A stretch of DNA of 64,000 nucleotides from Croceicoccus sp. YJ47 (GCF_016745095.1 NZ_CP067087.1:2840501-2904500), one strand, 5' to 3'; shown: positions 47,634 through 60,909, numbered from the stretch's first letter. The notes: generated by a model from the letters alone, not told the origin. Numbers and translations are program-made.

Positions 47634-50104
47634 CCCCGGCGGAGCCTGCACGGGCCCGATTGCCGATTCGCGGGCGGGACGGGATCTGGCTCGCCGCAGC
47701 GGCGCTGCTGAGCGGGATCCTCCTCCAACTCGTCAGCGGGCAATGGCTGCTCACGGGCGTTTATCTTGGCGGGCTGGCGGTGATGTTCGGCATCGTCTGG
47801 GCGGTGATGCCGCGGCTTTCCACGCGCTTTTCCATTGCGGAGGCGGATAGCCCGGACGTCGAGGACTGGTCCGTGACGGCGGCGGCGATCGAATGGCCCG
47901 ATGTTGCCATGGCGATCACCAATCGGCGCGGCCGCATCGTGTGCGCCAATGCGCGTTATGGCGAATGGTTCGGTTTCGACGATGCGACGCCGGGCGGCCC
48001 GTTCGAACGCGGCGATGCGGAACGGCTCCCGCAGGCGGTCAAGGATGCGTGGCGCAGCGGGGAGGCATCGCTCGACCGGCTGGTACGGCGAAACGGGCGC
48101 TGGAATCTCAAGCTCGCACGGGCGGGGCGGGGCGAGGATTACCTCATCTGGACCTTCACCCCGGTGGCGAGCGAGAACCAGGTTGCCGAGGTCGTCCGCC
48201 ATTTGCGCGGACGCGTGGGCCGGGCACTCGGCGCGGCGGGAATACAGGCGGCGGCGGTCAATCCCGACGGGACCATCCTCGGTGCGAACGATGCGTTCGC
48301 CGCGCGTGCGACGGGGCGCGCGGATGGATCGACCACGGGGCAGGACTTCGTCGATTTCCTGACGGGCGACGAATACGAACGCTATTTCTACGCGCGGGAG
48401 GGCGAGGACGGCGATCCGCTCACGCTGGTCCACCTGCCGATCGCGGACCCCGACATCGCGCCGGGCGACATTCCGGAACTCCCGCCGACATTGTTCCTGA
48501 TCCTCAACAGTGGGCCGCGCGCATCCGCGGTGTCGAGCCTGCCGGATATTGAGGCGCTGATGTCGCTGCTGCCGCTGGGGCTCGCCATGGCGGACAGGGA
48601 CGGGCGGTTCCTCTTCGTCAATCGCGCGTTCCGGCGTGCCGTCGCGCTCGATGAAAAGGTCGAGACGCCGTCCTTCCCCGCCGAACTGGTCGTGCACGAG
48701 GACAAGAGCGCGCTCGCCGATGCGGTGCGGCGCCATGCGGCGGGCGCGCCCGGTTCGGCCAAGGTGCCGGTCCGGCTCGAAACGATGCCCGACGAAACCG
48801 TGTCGATCAGCCTGGCGAGCGTGCGCGGGCTGGGCGAGGCGGCGGTCATGCTTAGCCTCAAGGATTCGACCGAGGAAACCCGCCTCAAACGCCAGGTCGC
48901 GCAGGCCACGAAAATGCAGGCGGTCGGGCAGCTTGCCGGCGGTGTCGCGCATGATTTCAACAATGTGCTCACCGCGATCATCGGATATTGCGACCTCATG
49001 CTGCTGCGCCATACGCCGGGCGACATCGATTACGACGATATTCAGCAGATCAAGGCCAATTCCAATCGCGCCGCCTCGCTGACCCGGCAATTGCTGGCCT
49101 TTTCGCGGCAGCAGACCCTGCGCCCGCAAACCTTGCAGCTTCCCGATGTGATATCGGAGGTTTCGGTCCTTCTGAAGCGGCTCATCGGTGAAAAGATCCG
49201 GCTCGTGGTGACGCATGACCGTGCGCTGGGTCCGGTGCGCGCCGATCCGGGGCAGCTGGAGCAGGTTATCGTCAACCTCGCCGTCAATGCCCGCGACGCG
49301 ATGCTCGCCAAGAGCGATGGCGGTACGCTCAAAATCTCCACCCACCGCATCGGCCCGGCCGAGGTGCGCGAGCTGAACAACGATATCCTGCCGAAGGGGC
49401 ATTATACCGCGCTCTGCGTCACGGATACGGGCGGCGGCATTCCGGTCGACAAGCTCGGCAAGATTTTCGAGCCGTTCTACACGACGAAGGAAACGGGCAA
49501 GGGCACGGGGCTCGGCCTGTCCACGGTGTATGGCATCGTGAAGCAGTCGGGCGGCTTCATCTTTGCCGACAGCCCGCCCGGCGGCGGCGCGCAATTCTCC
49601 GTCTATCTCCCTGTGCACACGGTGCAGCCGGGCGAAATCGTTGCCGAGCAGAAGGCCCAGCGCGTGCCGGAACCGGAAAGCGCGGTCAGCTTCGGCGGCA
49701 ATGGTGCGATCCTCCTGGTCGAGGACGAGCACACGGTGCGCGCCGTCGCGGAGCGCGCGCTCAAGAGGCAGGGCTACGAGGTGACCTGTGCCGCCGATGG
49801 GGAGGAAGGGCTGGAGATCATCGGGCGCGATGGCCGGTTCGATCTCGTGGTGAGCGATGTCGTGATGCCGACGATGGACGGGCCCGCGATGGTCCGCGAA
49901 ATCCGCAAGCAATATCCGCACATCCCCGTCATCTTCATGTCCGGCTATGCGGAGGAGCAGCTCCGCCGCGAAATCGACATTGCCGGCATGTATTTCCTCG
50001 CCAAGCCATTTTCCGTCGCGCAGATCGGCGAGCAGGTCGCCCGCGTCCTCGCCAAGGCGCGCGAAGGGGGCGCGGCGGGTGCGGACAATCCGCGCGTCGA
50101 ATGA
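47630..50104 (+). CDS. cckA: hybrid histidine kinase CckA
   Basis: Master cell-cycle kinase/phosphatase that phosphorylates CtrA and CpdR through ChpT. 824 residues: two membrane helices (about 18-60), PAS domains (about 80-420), a HisKA domain with KMQAVGQLAGGVAHDFNNVLTAI (phospho-His441), HATPase (NLAVNARDAM, DTGGGIP, GTGLGLSTVYG), and a C-terminal receiver with DEH acidic residues and phospho-Asp743 in VSDVVMPTMDG. The start is TTG 47630, overlapping the DUF2062 stop. It forms a functional set with divL and cpdR in this window. Confidence 0.93.
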   Translation: MTPAEPARARLPIRGRDGIWLAAAALLSGILLQLVSGQWLLTGVYLGGLAVMFGIVWAVMPRLSTRFSIAEADSPDVEDWSVTAAAIEWPDVAMAITNRRGRIVCANARYGEWFGFDDATPGGPFERGDAERLPQAVKDAWRSGEASLDRLVRRNGRWNLKLARAGRGEDYLIWTFTPVASENQVAEVVRHLRGRVGRALGAAGIQAAAVNPDGTILGANDAFAARATGRADGSTTGQDFVDFLTGDEYERYFYAREGEDGDPLTLVHLPIADPDIAPGDIPELPPTLFLILNSGPRASAVSSLPDIEALMSLLPLGLAMADRDGRFLFVNRAFRRAVALDEKVETPSFPAELVVHEDKSALADAVRRHAAGAPGSAKVPVRLETMPDETVSISLASVRGLGEAAVMLSLKDSTEETRLKRQVAQATKMQAVGQLAGGVAHDFNNVLTAIIGYCDLMLLRHTPGDIDYDDIQQIKANSNRAASLTRQLLAFSRQQTLRPQTLQLPDVISEVSVLLKRLIGEKIRLVVTHDRALGPVRADPGQLEQVIVNLAVNARDAMLAKSDGGTLKISTHRIGPAEVRELNNDILPKGHYTALCVTDTGGGIPVDKLGKIFEPFYTTKETGKGTGLGLSTVYGIVKQSGGFIFADSPPGGGAQFSVYLPVHTVQPGEIVAEQKAQRVPEPESAVSFGGNGAILLVEDEHTVRAVAERALKRQGYEVTCAADGEEGLEIIGRDGRFDLVVSDVVMPTMDGPAMVREIRKQYPHIPVIFMSGYAEEQLRREIDIAGMYFLAKPFSVAQIGEQVARVLAKAREGGAAGADNPRVE

Positions 50105-50127
50105 TCATCCGCCATCTTGTCCCGGCG

Positions 50128-50161
50128 GAACAAAATGAATACATACGGCTTGCGGTTGACG
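50128..50161 (+). promoter_or_regulatory. recA control region with degenerate SOS-like half-sites and a -35-like element
   Basis: GAAC-N7-ATAC at 50128-50142 resembles the alphaproteobacterial LexA box GAAC-N7-GAAC with a poor second half. TTGACG at 50156-50161 is a good -35; the matching -10 is weak. The 136-nt leader also contains a CCTAGG at 50176-50181. Confidence 0.3.
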
Positions 50162-50240
50162 TTTCGTGTTGGCCGCCTAGGCATTGATACGTTGCCCTGA
50201 ACGGCAGCGAATCCCAATTTTTTCGTGAAGGAATTCTATC

Positions 50241-51272
<1,032 letters not shown>

Positions 51273-51279
51273 TCGCGAT

Positions 51280-51309
51280 GCGGGCGGAAGAGCGTGCCCT
51301 TCCGCCCGC
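51280..51309 (+). terminator. strong hairpin between recA and alaS (possible terminator)
   Basis: A perfect 11-bp stem GCGGGCGGAAG/CTTCCGCCCGC with an 8-nt loop, 8 bases after the recA stop. No T run follows, so it may be a weak terminator, an attenuator or mRNA protection. Confidence 0.5.
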
Positions 51310-51358
51310 GCGCATTTCCCGGCTTGCCCGGCATCGCGCGCTGTCCTAACTGCGTGCC

Positions 51359-54019
<2,661 letters not shown>

Positions 54020-54041
54020 ACGCAGGCTGCCGTCGCGACGC

Positions 54042-55832
54042 CTAGAGCGTTTCGGCGGCGGCGTGCAGATCGCGATCGGCGAGCGAGGTTTTCAGCTTCG
54101 GCTTCTGGCTGAGTTTGCCTTCGCGCATGATGCGTTCGCGAAATTCATCGCGCTTTTCATGGATCGAGGCGATGACGGGACCGACGCCGACTCCCATGTT
54201 GACCAGAACGGATTCCGACAGCTGTAGCGAGCTTTCCAGCGTTTCGGGCACCGCATCGGTGGCGCCCGCGCGATAGAGTTCCGCCGCGTGGGCGGAATCG
54301 CGCGCACGCGCCAAAATCGGCATCTGCGGATGGGCGGCGCGCAATTTCTTCACCAATGTCGCCGCCAGCACCGGCTCGTCCATGGTCAGGATGACGGCAG
54401 ACGCCTCCGAGATGTCGATCCGGTCGAGCGCCGGTCCGCGCGCATCGGCGAACAGAAGCGGATGTTTGCGCGCGCGCGCGATAGTCACGCATTCGGGGTC
54501 GCTGTCGATGGCGAGGAACGGCCGGTCGTGCTTCACCATCATGTCCGCGATCAGGCGACCGACACGGCCATATCCGATAATAATCGCGCGTTCGGACGTT
54601 TCGGTATCGGTGTCGAGCGGCGGCAGGCCCGCGGCGTCGATCCGCCGCGCCATTTTCCGCCCGATCAGCGCGAGAATCGGCGTGATCGTCAGGCCGATGG
54701 CCGTCACGATCTGCCAGAATTGCGCGGTGGTGGGCTGAATCAATTGCGCGCTCGCCGCGGCGGACAGCACGATGAGCGTGGTTTCCGACGGGCTGCTCAT
54801 CATGATCCCGGTTTCGACCGCGGTGCCGCGCCGGGCGCCCATCATCCGCAACAGGAACCCCGTCACGACCGATTTCAGCAGCAGGATTCCAGTGACCGCC
54901 AGCGTGATCGGCCAGATGTTCGCGGCGATCACGCTGAGGTCCACGCCCATGCCGACCGTGATCAGGAACACGCCGAGAGCCAGCCCCTTGAACGGTGCGG
55001 TGATGCCCTCGACCTCGGTATGATACTCGGTTTCGGCGATCAGCAACCCTGCGAGCAATGCGCCCACGATCGGCGAAAGGCCGACCGCCGCGGTCGCAAG
55101 CGAGGCGACGATCACGACGAGCAGGCTGGCGGCAAGGAACAGTTCCGGGCTCTTCGTCCGGGCCGCCTGCGCAAAGAGACGCGGCAGCAGCAGCCGCCCC
55201 GCGACCATCAGCACCGCCACGGTCAGCGCACCTGTCCACAGCGTATGGACGAGCCCCTCCATCCCCTCCGACGCGGCATAGGGTGCCATCGCGCCGAGCA
55301 GGAAGATGATCGGCACGATGGCGATATCCTCGAACAGGAGCATCGACAGAGCCGCCTTGCCCACCGGCGACCGCGTGCCCGACAATGGCAGCACCAGTGC
55401 CGTCGACGACAGCGCCAGCGCCAGCCCGAGCCCCATCGCGCCTGTCCAGTATTGTCCCATCACCATGAGCACGAACGCGATCAGCGCCGCCGAAATCGCA
55501 AGCTCGAACGCGCCGAGCCCGAAGACGAGCCGCCGCATCGACCAGAGCCGGTTGAACGACAGCTCCAGCCCGATCGTGAACAATAGCAGGATGATCCCGA
55601 ACTCGGCAAAGGGTTCGAGCCCCTGCGGATCGGTGATGGTTATGTATTGCAGCCAGGGATATTCGAACACGAAGCGGCCGAGGCCAAACGGCCCGACCAG
55701 CATGCCGACCAGGATGAAGCCGATGATCGGCGTGATGCGGAACCGGGCAAAGACCGGAATGACGATGCCCGCCGCCCCGAGGATGACCAGCGCGTCGGAC
55801 AGGACCGGGGAAAAATGGAGTTCGCTCGCCAT
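54042..55832 (-). CDS. monovalent cation:proton antiporter-2 (KefB/RosB-like) with TrkA-N domain
   Basis: 596 residues. About twelve membrane helices fill residues 10-395, including ALALSSTALVLPLSG and LLFEDIAIVPIIFLLG of the CPA2 transporter. A RCK/TrkA-N nucleotide-binding domain follows (RAIIIGYGRVGRLIADMM, then LAIDSDPECV). It probably exchanges K+ for H+ to control pH or osmotic state; glutathione gating as in KefB/C cannot be told from sequence. The stop is TAG. It converges on the alaS 3' end 22 bases away. Confidence 0.88.
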   Translation of the reverse strand: MASELHFSPVLSDALVILGAAGIVIPVFARFRITPIIGFILVGMLVGPFGLGRFVFEYPWLQYITITDPQGLEPFAEFGIILLLFTIGLELSFNRLWSMRRLVFGLGAFELAISAALIAFVLMVMGQYWTGAMGLGLALALSSTALVLPLSGTRSPVGKAALSMLLFEDIAIVPIIFLLGAMAPYAASEGMEGLVHTLWTGALTVAVLMVAGRLLLPRLFAQAARTKSPELFLAASLLVVIVASLATAAVGLSPIVGALLAGLLIAETEYHTEVEGITAPFKGLALGVFLITVGMGVDLSVIAANIWPITLAVTGILLLKSVVTGFLLRMMGARRGTAVETGIMMSSPSETTLIVLSAAASAQLIQPTTAQFWQIVTAIGLTITPILALIGRKMARRIDAAGLPPLDTDTETSERAIIIGYGRVGRLIADMMVKHDRPFLAIDSDPECVTIARARKHPLLFADARGPALDRIDISEASAVILTMDEPVLAATLVKKLRAAHPQMPILARARDSAHAAELYRAGATDAVPETLESSLQLSESVLVNMGVGVGPVIASIHEKRDEFRERIMREGKLSQKPKLKTSLADRDLHAAAETL

Positions 55833-55880
55833 CGTGCTCTTCTGATTATACCGAACCGCGGATTTGTGAAAGCGCGCCCA

Positions 55881-57506
55881 TCAACCGCCGCCGGGCGAAC
55901 GCGGGCCGAGCGGTTGCCCGCCCGCTGCCTCGTCGTTCTGCCCGACCTTGTCTTCGAGCGGCTTGCCGACCTTGCCGGCCCATTCGATCTGGTAAAGGTC
56001 GAAACGGCGGTCGGCAAGGTTGCGCACCGTGCCCTCCGCCCGGGCCCAGGACAGGTCGGCGAGGTTCACGTCACTGATGGTGAGGGTTTCGACATTTTCG
56101 GTTGCCTCCGCGGCGATGCCGTCGCGTGCGAACGGAAAATCGCACGGCGTCAGGATGCAGCTTTGCGCGTATTGAATGTCCATGTTGCCGACATTGGGCA
56201 GGTTGCCGACATTCCCGCTCATCACGACGAAGCACTGATTCTCGATCGCGCGGGCCTGCGCGCAATAGCGCACCCGCATGTAGCCCTGACGGCTGTCGGT
56301 GCAGAAGGGGACGAAGATGATGCGCGCGCCCTCGTCCACGAGGCGGCGGGCGAGTTCCGGGAATTCGCTGTCGTAACAGATCAGCACGCCGATCGGGCCG
56401 CAGTCGGTCTGGATCGCGTCGATGCTGTCACCGCCCTTGATGTTCCACCAGTAATCCTCGTTCGGGGTGGGGTGGATCTTCTCCTGTTCGTGGACCGATC
56501 CGTCGCGCAGGCAGACATAGGCGACATTGTGAATATCGCCGTCCTCCATCCGCGTCGGGTGCGAACCGCCGATGATGTTGATGTTGAACTCCAGCGCCAT
56601 TTTCGACAGCGCCTTGCGGATTTTCGGCGTGTAGTTCGACAACACCTCGATCGCCTCGCTCGGCGACAATTCCTGATCCGCGAAGGACAGCAGGGGCAGG
56701 GTGAACAATTCGGGAAACAGGATGAAGTCCGCATCGTAATCCGCTGCGACATCGACGAAATATTCGATGCCGCGCATGAACTCATCGTAATCCTTTACCT
56801 GCCGCGCCTGAAGCTGACAGGTGGCGACGCGCACGCTTTCCACGTCGCGGGGCAGGCGGAACTTCGTCGGCTGATCGCGATCGACGAAGGGATTGCGCCA
56901 CACCATATGCGCGGCAAAGGACTTCGATTTCTTGTCCTCGGGAAGGTATTTCTCAAGGATACCAATGGGTTCAAAGCCGTTTGCAAGCTGAAACCTCAAC
57001 ACCGGATCGTGCAGCTTCCCGGCGACGACCTGATCGACGTAGTCCTGCGGGCCCTCCACCTTGCGCCAGTGCCGCGACAGGTTCGGCAGCCGCCCGCCAA
57101 AGGTGATGCCGGTAAGGTCGAGCCTTTCTGCCAGTGCGCGCCGCTCTTCGTAAAGGCGGCGGCCGATGCGCGTTCCCCGCACCTTGGGATCGACGCACAT
57201 TTCGTAGCCATACAGCCACTCGCCCGTCGGATTGTGACGCGAACCGAACCCGTTGCCCGTGATCTCGTCCCAGCTATGCGGACGCAATGCGACCGAGCCC
57301 AGCCGCATCGACGCGCAATATCCCACGACCTTCCCGTCGAGCTTCGCGACGAAGCAACCCTCGGGATAGTTGTTCATCTGCCCCCGGATCTCGCCATAGG
57401 TATAGGCGGGCAGATCGGCATAGGCACGGCGGATCAGCGCGGCAATGCCGCTCACATCGCTGGGCCGGGCCTGGCGCACTTCGAGGCGGGCGGTGGTGTT
57501 GGCCAT
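55881..57506 (-). CDS. GNAT acetyltransferase-nitrilase superfamily fusion
   Basis: 541 residues in two domains. The first ~200 residues are a GNAT fold (VRQARPSDVSGIAALIRRAY, YGYEMCVDPKVRGTRIGRRLYEERRALAE). From about residue 220 there is a carbon-nitrogen hydrolase with the full triad: Glu in FILFPELFTLP, Lys in EKIHPTPNEDYWW, Cys in GVLICYDSEFPE. The fused arrangement is found in several proteobacteria, but the substrate is not known; an amide hydrolase or N-acyl transfer is suggested by the two active sites. The start at 57506 is 93 bases upstream of the icd end in the same orientation. Confidence 0.85.
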   Translation of the reverse strand: MANTTARLEVRQARPSDVSGIAALIRRAYADLPAYTYGEIRGQMNNYPEGCFVAKLDGKVVGYCASMRLGSVALRPHSWDEITGNGFGSRHNPTGEWLYGYEMCVDPKVRGTRIGRRLYEERRALAERLDLTGITFGGRLPNLSRHWRKVEGPQDYVDQVVAGKLHDPVLRFQLANGFEPIGILEKYLPEDKKSKSFAAHMVWRNPFVDRDQPTKFRLPRDVESVRVATCQLQARQVKDYDEFMRGIEYFVDVAADYDADFILFPELFTLPLLSFADQELSPSEAIEVLSNYTPKIRKALSKMALEFNINIIGGSHPTRMEDGDIHNVAYVCLRDGSVHEQEKIHPTPNEDYWWNIKGGDSIDAIQTDCGPIGVLICYDSEFPELARRLVDEGARIIFVPFCTDSRQGYMRVRYCAQARAIENQCFVVMSGNVGNLPNVGNMDIQYAQSCILTPCDFPFARDGIAAEATENVETLTISDVNLADLSWARAEGTVRNLADRRFDLYQIEWAGKVGKPLEDKVGQNDEAAGGQPLGPRSPGGG

Positions 57507-57598
57507 GATGGGCTCCGTATGTCGTCGTCAAAGCAAGAAACACCGGCCACGCACCCTGCGCGACCGGTGTTTCCCTTAATCCGGCAAGGGCGGAAGGA

Positions 57599-58822
57599 TC
57601 AGCCGCGCTTGCCCATTTCGGTTTCGAGCCCGTTCACGATGGCCTCGAAGAACTGTTCGGTCGTCAGCCAGTTCTGATCCGGGCCGATGAGCAGGGCGAG
57701 ATCCTTGGTCATCTGGCCGTTCTCGACCGTCTGGATGCAGACCTTTTCGAGCGTTTCGGCAAACTTCACCACCTCGGGCGTATCGTCGAACTTGCCGCGA
57801 TACATCAGGCCGCGCGTCCATGCGAAGATCGACGCGATCGGGTTGGTGCTCGTCGCCTTGCCCTGCTGATGCTGGCGATAGTGGCGGGTGACGGTGCCGT
57901 GGGCGGCTTCGGCCTCCACGGTCTTGCCGTCCGGAGCCATCAGCACCGAGGTCATCAGGCCGAGCGAGCCGTAGCCCTGTGCCACCGTGTCCGACTGCAC
58001 ATCGCCGTCGTAGTTCTTGCACGCCCACACGAACTTGCCGCTCCACTTCAACGCGGAGGCGACCATGTCGTCGATCAGTCGGTGTTCGTAGGTGATCTTC
58101 TTTTCGGCGAATTTCTCGGCGAAACCTTCGGTGTCGAACACCTCCTGGAACAGATCCTTGAAGCGCCCGTCATAGGCCTTGAGAATGGTGTTCTTCGTCG
58201 ACAGATACACCGGCCAGCCGAGGTTGAGCCCGTAGTTGAAGCTGGCGCGCGCGAAATCGCGAATCGAATCGTCCAGATTGTACATCGCCATTGCGACGCC
58301 GGGGCTGGGGAATTCGAACACTTCCTTGTCGATGACCTGCCCGTCGTCGCCTTCGAACACGAGGCGCAGCTTGCCCGGTCCGGGGATCAGCGTGTCGGTC
58401 GCCTTGTACTGATCGCCGAATGCATGACGGCCCACGACGATCGGATCGGTCCAGCCGGGGACAAGCCGCGGCACGTTGTCGATCACGATGGGTTCGCGGA
58501 AAACCACGCCGCCGAGGATGTTGCGGATCGTGCCGTTGGGCGAACGCCACATCTTCTTGAGGTCGAATTCCTCGACCCGCTGCTCGTCCGGGGTGATCGT
58601 CGCGCATTTCACGCCGACGCCATGTTCCTTGATCGCATTGGCGGCATCGACGGTGATCTGGTCATCGGTCTCGTCGCGCTTCTGCACCGACAGATCGTAA
58701 TATTTCAGGTCGATGTCGAGATAGGGCAGGATCAGGCGTTCGCGAATCCATTCCCAGATGATCCGCGTCATTTCGTCGCCGTCGATCTCCACGACGGGGT
58801 TCTTAACCTTGATCTTCTCCAT
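57599..58822 (-). CDS. icd: NADP-dependent isocitrate dehydrogenase
   Basis: TCA-cycle oxidation of isocitrate to 2-oxoglutarate. 407 residues of the eukaryote-like homodimeric class: opening [26 protein letters not shown], phosphate-binding [22 protein letters not shown], metal-binding [23 protein letters not shown], and cofactor region [27 protein letters not shown] 58822 begins the conserved sequence; the long upstream extension is not coding-like. 58823-58977 upstream is the promoter region. Confidence 0.96.
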   Translation of the reverse strand: MEKIKVKNPVVEIDGDEMTRIIWEWIRERLILPYLDIDLKYYDLSVQKRDETDDQITVDAANAIKEHGVGVKCATITPDEQRVEEFDLKKMWRSPNGTIRNILGGVVFREPIVIDNVPRLVPGWTDPIVVGRHAFGDQYKATDTLIPGPGKLRLVFEGDDGQVIDKEVFEFPSPGVAMAMYNLDDSIRDFARASFNYGLNLGWPVYLSTKNTILKAYDGRFKDLFQEVFDTEGFAEKFAEKKITYEHRLIDDMVASALKWSGKFVWACKNYDGDVQSDTVAQGYGSLGLMTSVLMAPDGKTVEAEAAHGTVTRHYRQHQQGKATSTNPIASIFAWTRGLMYRGKFDDTPEVVKFAETLEKVCIQTVENGQMTKDLALLIGPDQNWLTTEQFFEAIVNGLETEMGKRG

Positions 58823-58977
58823 CGGCCTCGTTCTTTCTCGTCTGCATGAAAAATGGGCGCCATCGGCCCGCGTCGATGGCCTCTTAGCAAAGGTGCGACG
58901 CGGCGCAAGGGGCGCGGACATGCAAAGCGGACCGCAGCAGCGATCTCACCAATATCGGAACGGGGGGAGGGGGCCGA

Positions 58978-59052
58978 TGGTGGGCGTAGGAAGGATTGAA
59001 CTTCCGACCCCTGCGATGTCAACACAGTGCTCTACCACTGAGCTATACGCCC
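58978..59052 (-). tRNA. tRNA-Val (anticodon GAC)
   Basis: Minus-strand cloverleaf: acceptor GGGCGTA/TACGCCC, D-arm GCTC-AGTGGTA-GAGC, anticodon stem CTGTG/CGCAG with loop TTGACAT (anticodon GAC), T-arm GGAAG-TTCAATC-CTTCC, discriminator A and encoded CCA. Downstream on this strand is the icd promoter region. Confidence 0.96.
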
Positions 59053-59184
59053 ACTCTTCGGCATCGTCCGGCGGAAGGGGCAAGCCCGTTTACCGCCGGT
59101 AGGCGCGTCCCACTACCGGGGCTTTCCCGAATGCGCAAGCCGTCATTTCAAAGTTTTTGCGGCGCGCTCCCTTTTTGCAGAGGC

Positions 59185-59562
59185 TCAGCGCGGGCCGCGG
59201 ACCGGCGAGCGTTCGAACAGCTGCTCCACCTCCGCGACGAGATGTTTGAGATGGAAAGGTTTCGACAGCACCTTGGCCTGGGGTGCCTCCTTGCTGGCGC
59301 GCATGCTTACCGCCGCGAAACCGGTGATGAACATGACCTTCGTCGTGGGCGATACCTGCGCACAGCGTTGCGCAAGCTCGATGCCGTCCATCTCCGGCAT
59401 CACGATATCGGAGAGGAGGAGATCGAAATGATGCGTCTGCAACAGTGGCAAGGCGGCGGTGCCCCTGTCGACGGCGACCACTTCGTACCCTGCGTTTTCG
59501 AGTGCGCGGTGCAGGTACGTGCGCATGGCCTCCTCGTCTTCGGCCAGCAGAATTCGAATCAT
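59185..59562 (-). CDS. cpdR: single-domain response regulator CpdR
   Basis: A 125-residue receiver-only protein: MIRILLAEDEEAMRTYL (acidic pair at 8-11), phospho-Asp52 in LLLSDIVMPEMDGIELA, MFITGFAAVS with the conserved Thr, and LSKPFHLKHLV with the Lys. The GYEVVAVDRG and MFITGFAAV segments match CpdR, which in its unphosphorylated state directs ClpXP to CtrA and PdeA and is phosphorylated by CckA through ChpT. The start is ATG 59562. It is divergent from the amidohydrolase gene. Confidence 0.9.
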   Translation of the reverse strand: MIRILLAEDEEAMRTYLHRALENAGYEVVAVDRGTAALPLLQTHHFDLLLSDIVMPEMDGIELAQRCAQVSPTTKVMFITGFAAVSMRASKEAPQAKVLSKPFHLKHLVAEVEQLFERSPVRGPR

Positions 59563-59717
59563 GGTTGCCTCGATCAAGATGGGTCGCGCAAATCCGGGGT
59601 CCGGACTTCCACGGCAGATTTGGCATAGCAGGTGACGCGTAAACAAATCCTGTGCAAGCGAGGGCAAACCCCTACGGCGATTGATTCGATGGCGGGAAGC
59701 GGGCATCGTACCCACCG

Positions 59718-60659
59718 ATGCACGACGGCGACGACGATACTCCGGCAAGAGCCGACCGGGACGATATGGCGCAGTCCGGCGGCTCGATCCCGGGGCTCGC
59801 CCGTGCCGCGTTCACCGTTCATCCGGGCCGCCGGGCCGGCCTGCCGCTTCTGATCGCGGTGCCTCATGCGGGGCGCGCCTATCCGTCCGCGATCCTCGAC
59901 CATATGCGCGATCCGGGCGAGGCGATGGTCCGGCTCGAGGATCGGCATGTCGACGCCATCGCGCGCCGCGTCGCGGAAAAGACCGGCGCGGCGCTGCTCA
60001 TCGCGCAGGCGCCGCGCGCGATGATCGACCTCAACCGCGATCCGGGCGACATCGACCCGGCGATGTTCCGCGGCGATCGCACCGGGATGGTGGCGGGGGC
60101 GCGTTCGTTGCGGGGGCTGGGCCTGTTTCCGCGGCGGCTTTCGGGGATGGGCGACATCTGGCGCGGGAGCATTCCGGCGCATGACGCGGAGCGCAGGATC
60201 GGTGCGATCCATGCGCCGTATCACGCGTGCCTTGCCCGGATGCTGGCCGACATCCGGGAGCGTTGGGGCGAGGCGGTCCTGCTCGACCTGCATTCGATGC
60301 CCTCGCTCGTCCCGGTGGATGGCGGCGGACCGGCCGCGACCCATGTGGTCGGCACGCGGTTCGGGGGCAGCTGTTCGGGCGATTTTGCCGCGGCAGCGAT
60401 GCATATGCTGGAGCAGGGCGGGGTGGAGGCGGCCTTCAACCGGCCCTATGCCGGTGGATATGTGCTCGACCGGCATGGCGATCCGCGTGGTGGGGTTCAC
60501 GCGATACAGCTGGAAATCGACCGCGCGACCTATCTCGGCGGCGATCACGCGCCCCGCGAGGACGGGGTGGAGCGGCAGGCCGGCCTCATAGCCGATCTGG
60601 TCCAGGCGCTGGCGGCGGTGGCACGCGAACGGGCCGCGCGTGCGCAGGCGGCAGAGTAG
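59718..60659 (+). CDS. N-formylglutamate amidohydrolase
   Basis: Hydrolyses N-formylglutamate (histidine degradation) or a related N-formyl amino acid. 313 residues with PLLIAVPHAGRAYPSAI (metal His), MIDLNRDPGDIDPAMF, and LLDLHSMPSLVP followed by HAIQLEIDRATYLGG. No other hut gene is in the window, so histidine use is not proven. It is divergent from cpdR. ATG 59718 is the earliest; an internal ATG at 59766 (MAQSGGSIPG) is plausible since the first 16 residues are Asp-rich and not conserved. Confidence 0.85.
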   Translation: MHDGDDDTPARADRDDMAQSGGSIPGLARAAFTVHPGRRAGLPLLIAVPHAGRAYPSAILDHMRDPGEAMVRLEDRHVDAIARRVAEKTGAALLIAQAPRAMIDLNRDPGDIDPAMFRGDRTGMVAGARSLRGLGLFPRRLSGMGDIWRGSIPAHDAERRIGAIHAPYHACLARMLADIRERWGEAVLLDLHSMPSLVPVDGGGPAATHVVGTRFGGSCSGDFAAAAMHMLEQGGVEAAFNRPYAGGYVLDRHGDPRGGVHAIQLEIDRATYLGGDHAPREDGVERQAGLIADLVQALAAVARERAARAQAAE

Positions 60660-60675
60660 CAGACGGCGGAATAGC

Positions 60676-60776
60676 CAAGAAAAAACCACCCCGCGCAACG
60701 CGCGAGGTGGTCAAGGTTCAGGGAGGTGGCGCCAATGGCGCCTGTCTGCCTACCATGAGGGAAACCGGCGAGAACG
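60676..60776 (-). ncRNA. candidate orphan small RNA
   Basis: On the minus strand a promoter-like pair (-35 TTGTCA at 60806-60811, 17-nt spacer, -10 TATCTG at 60783-60788) is followed by about 100 non-coding bases that end in a strong terminator. Inside are a GGCGCC-ATT-GGCGCC hairpin and C/U-rich stretches (CCCTCAT, ACCTCCC) that could pair with ribosome-binding sites, as in many regulatory RNAs. It is not read as protein in any frame with codon support. It lies between the amidohydrolase and SapC genes. Confidence 0.5.
60683..60711 (-). terminator. Rho-independent terminator of the candidate small RNA / SapC gene
   Basis: On the minus strand a 12-bp stem ACCACCTCGCGC/GCGCGGGGTGGT with loop GTT is followed by six T. 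On the plus strand no T run follows, so it works leftwards only. It is over 190 bases beyond the SapC stop, which favours a separate short transcript. Confidence 0.85.
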
Positions 60777-60782
60777 ACTCCT

Positions 60783-60811
60783 CAGATAGGTCGATTGTCG
60801 GATCGTGACAA
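60783..60811 (-). promoter_or_regulatory. sigma-70-like promoter of the candidate small RNA
   Basis: TTGTCA-N17-TATCTG on the minus strand; the predicted start is near 60776. It lies downstream of the SapC stop, so it is an independent promoter in a convergent intergenic region. Confidence 0.45.
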
Positions 60812-60909
60812 GCCTGCATCACGAAACAAATATTTGTTTTTAACGGGAACAAATTCGCCGGCCGCGTTTTGCGCGCGGTCAGCGATGTCCTTGTCCGTGT
60901 GAAATGACC

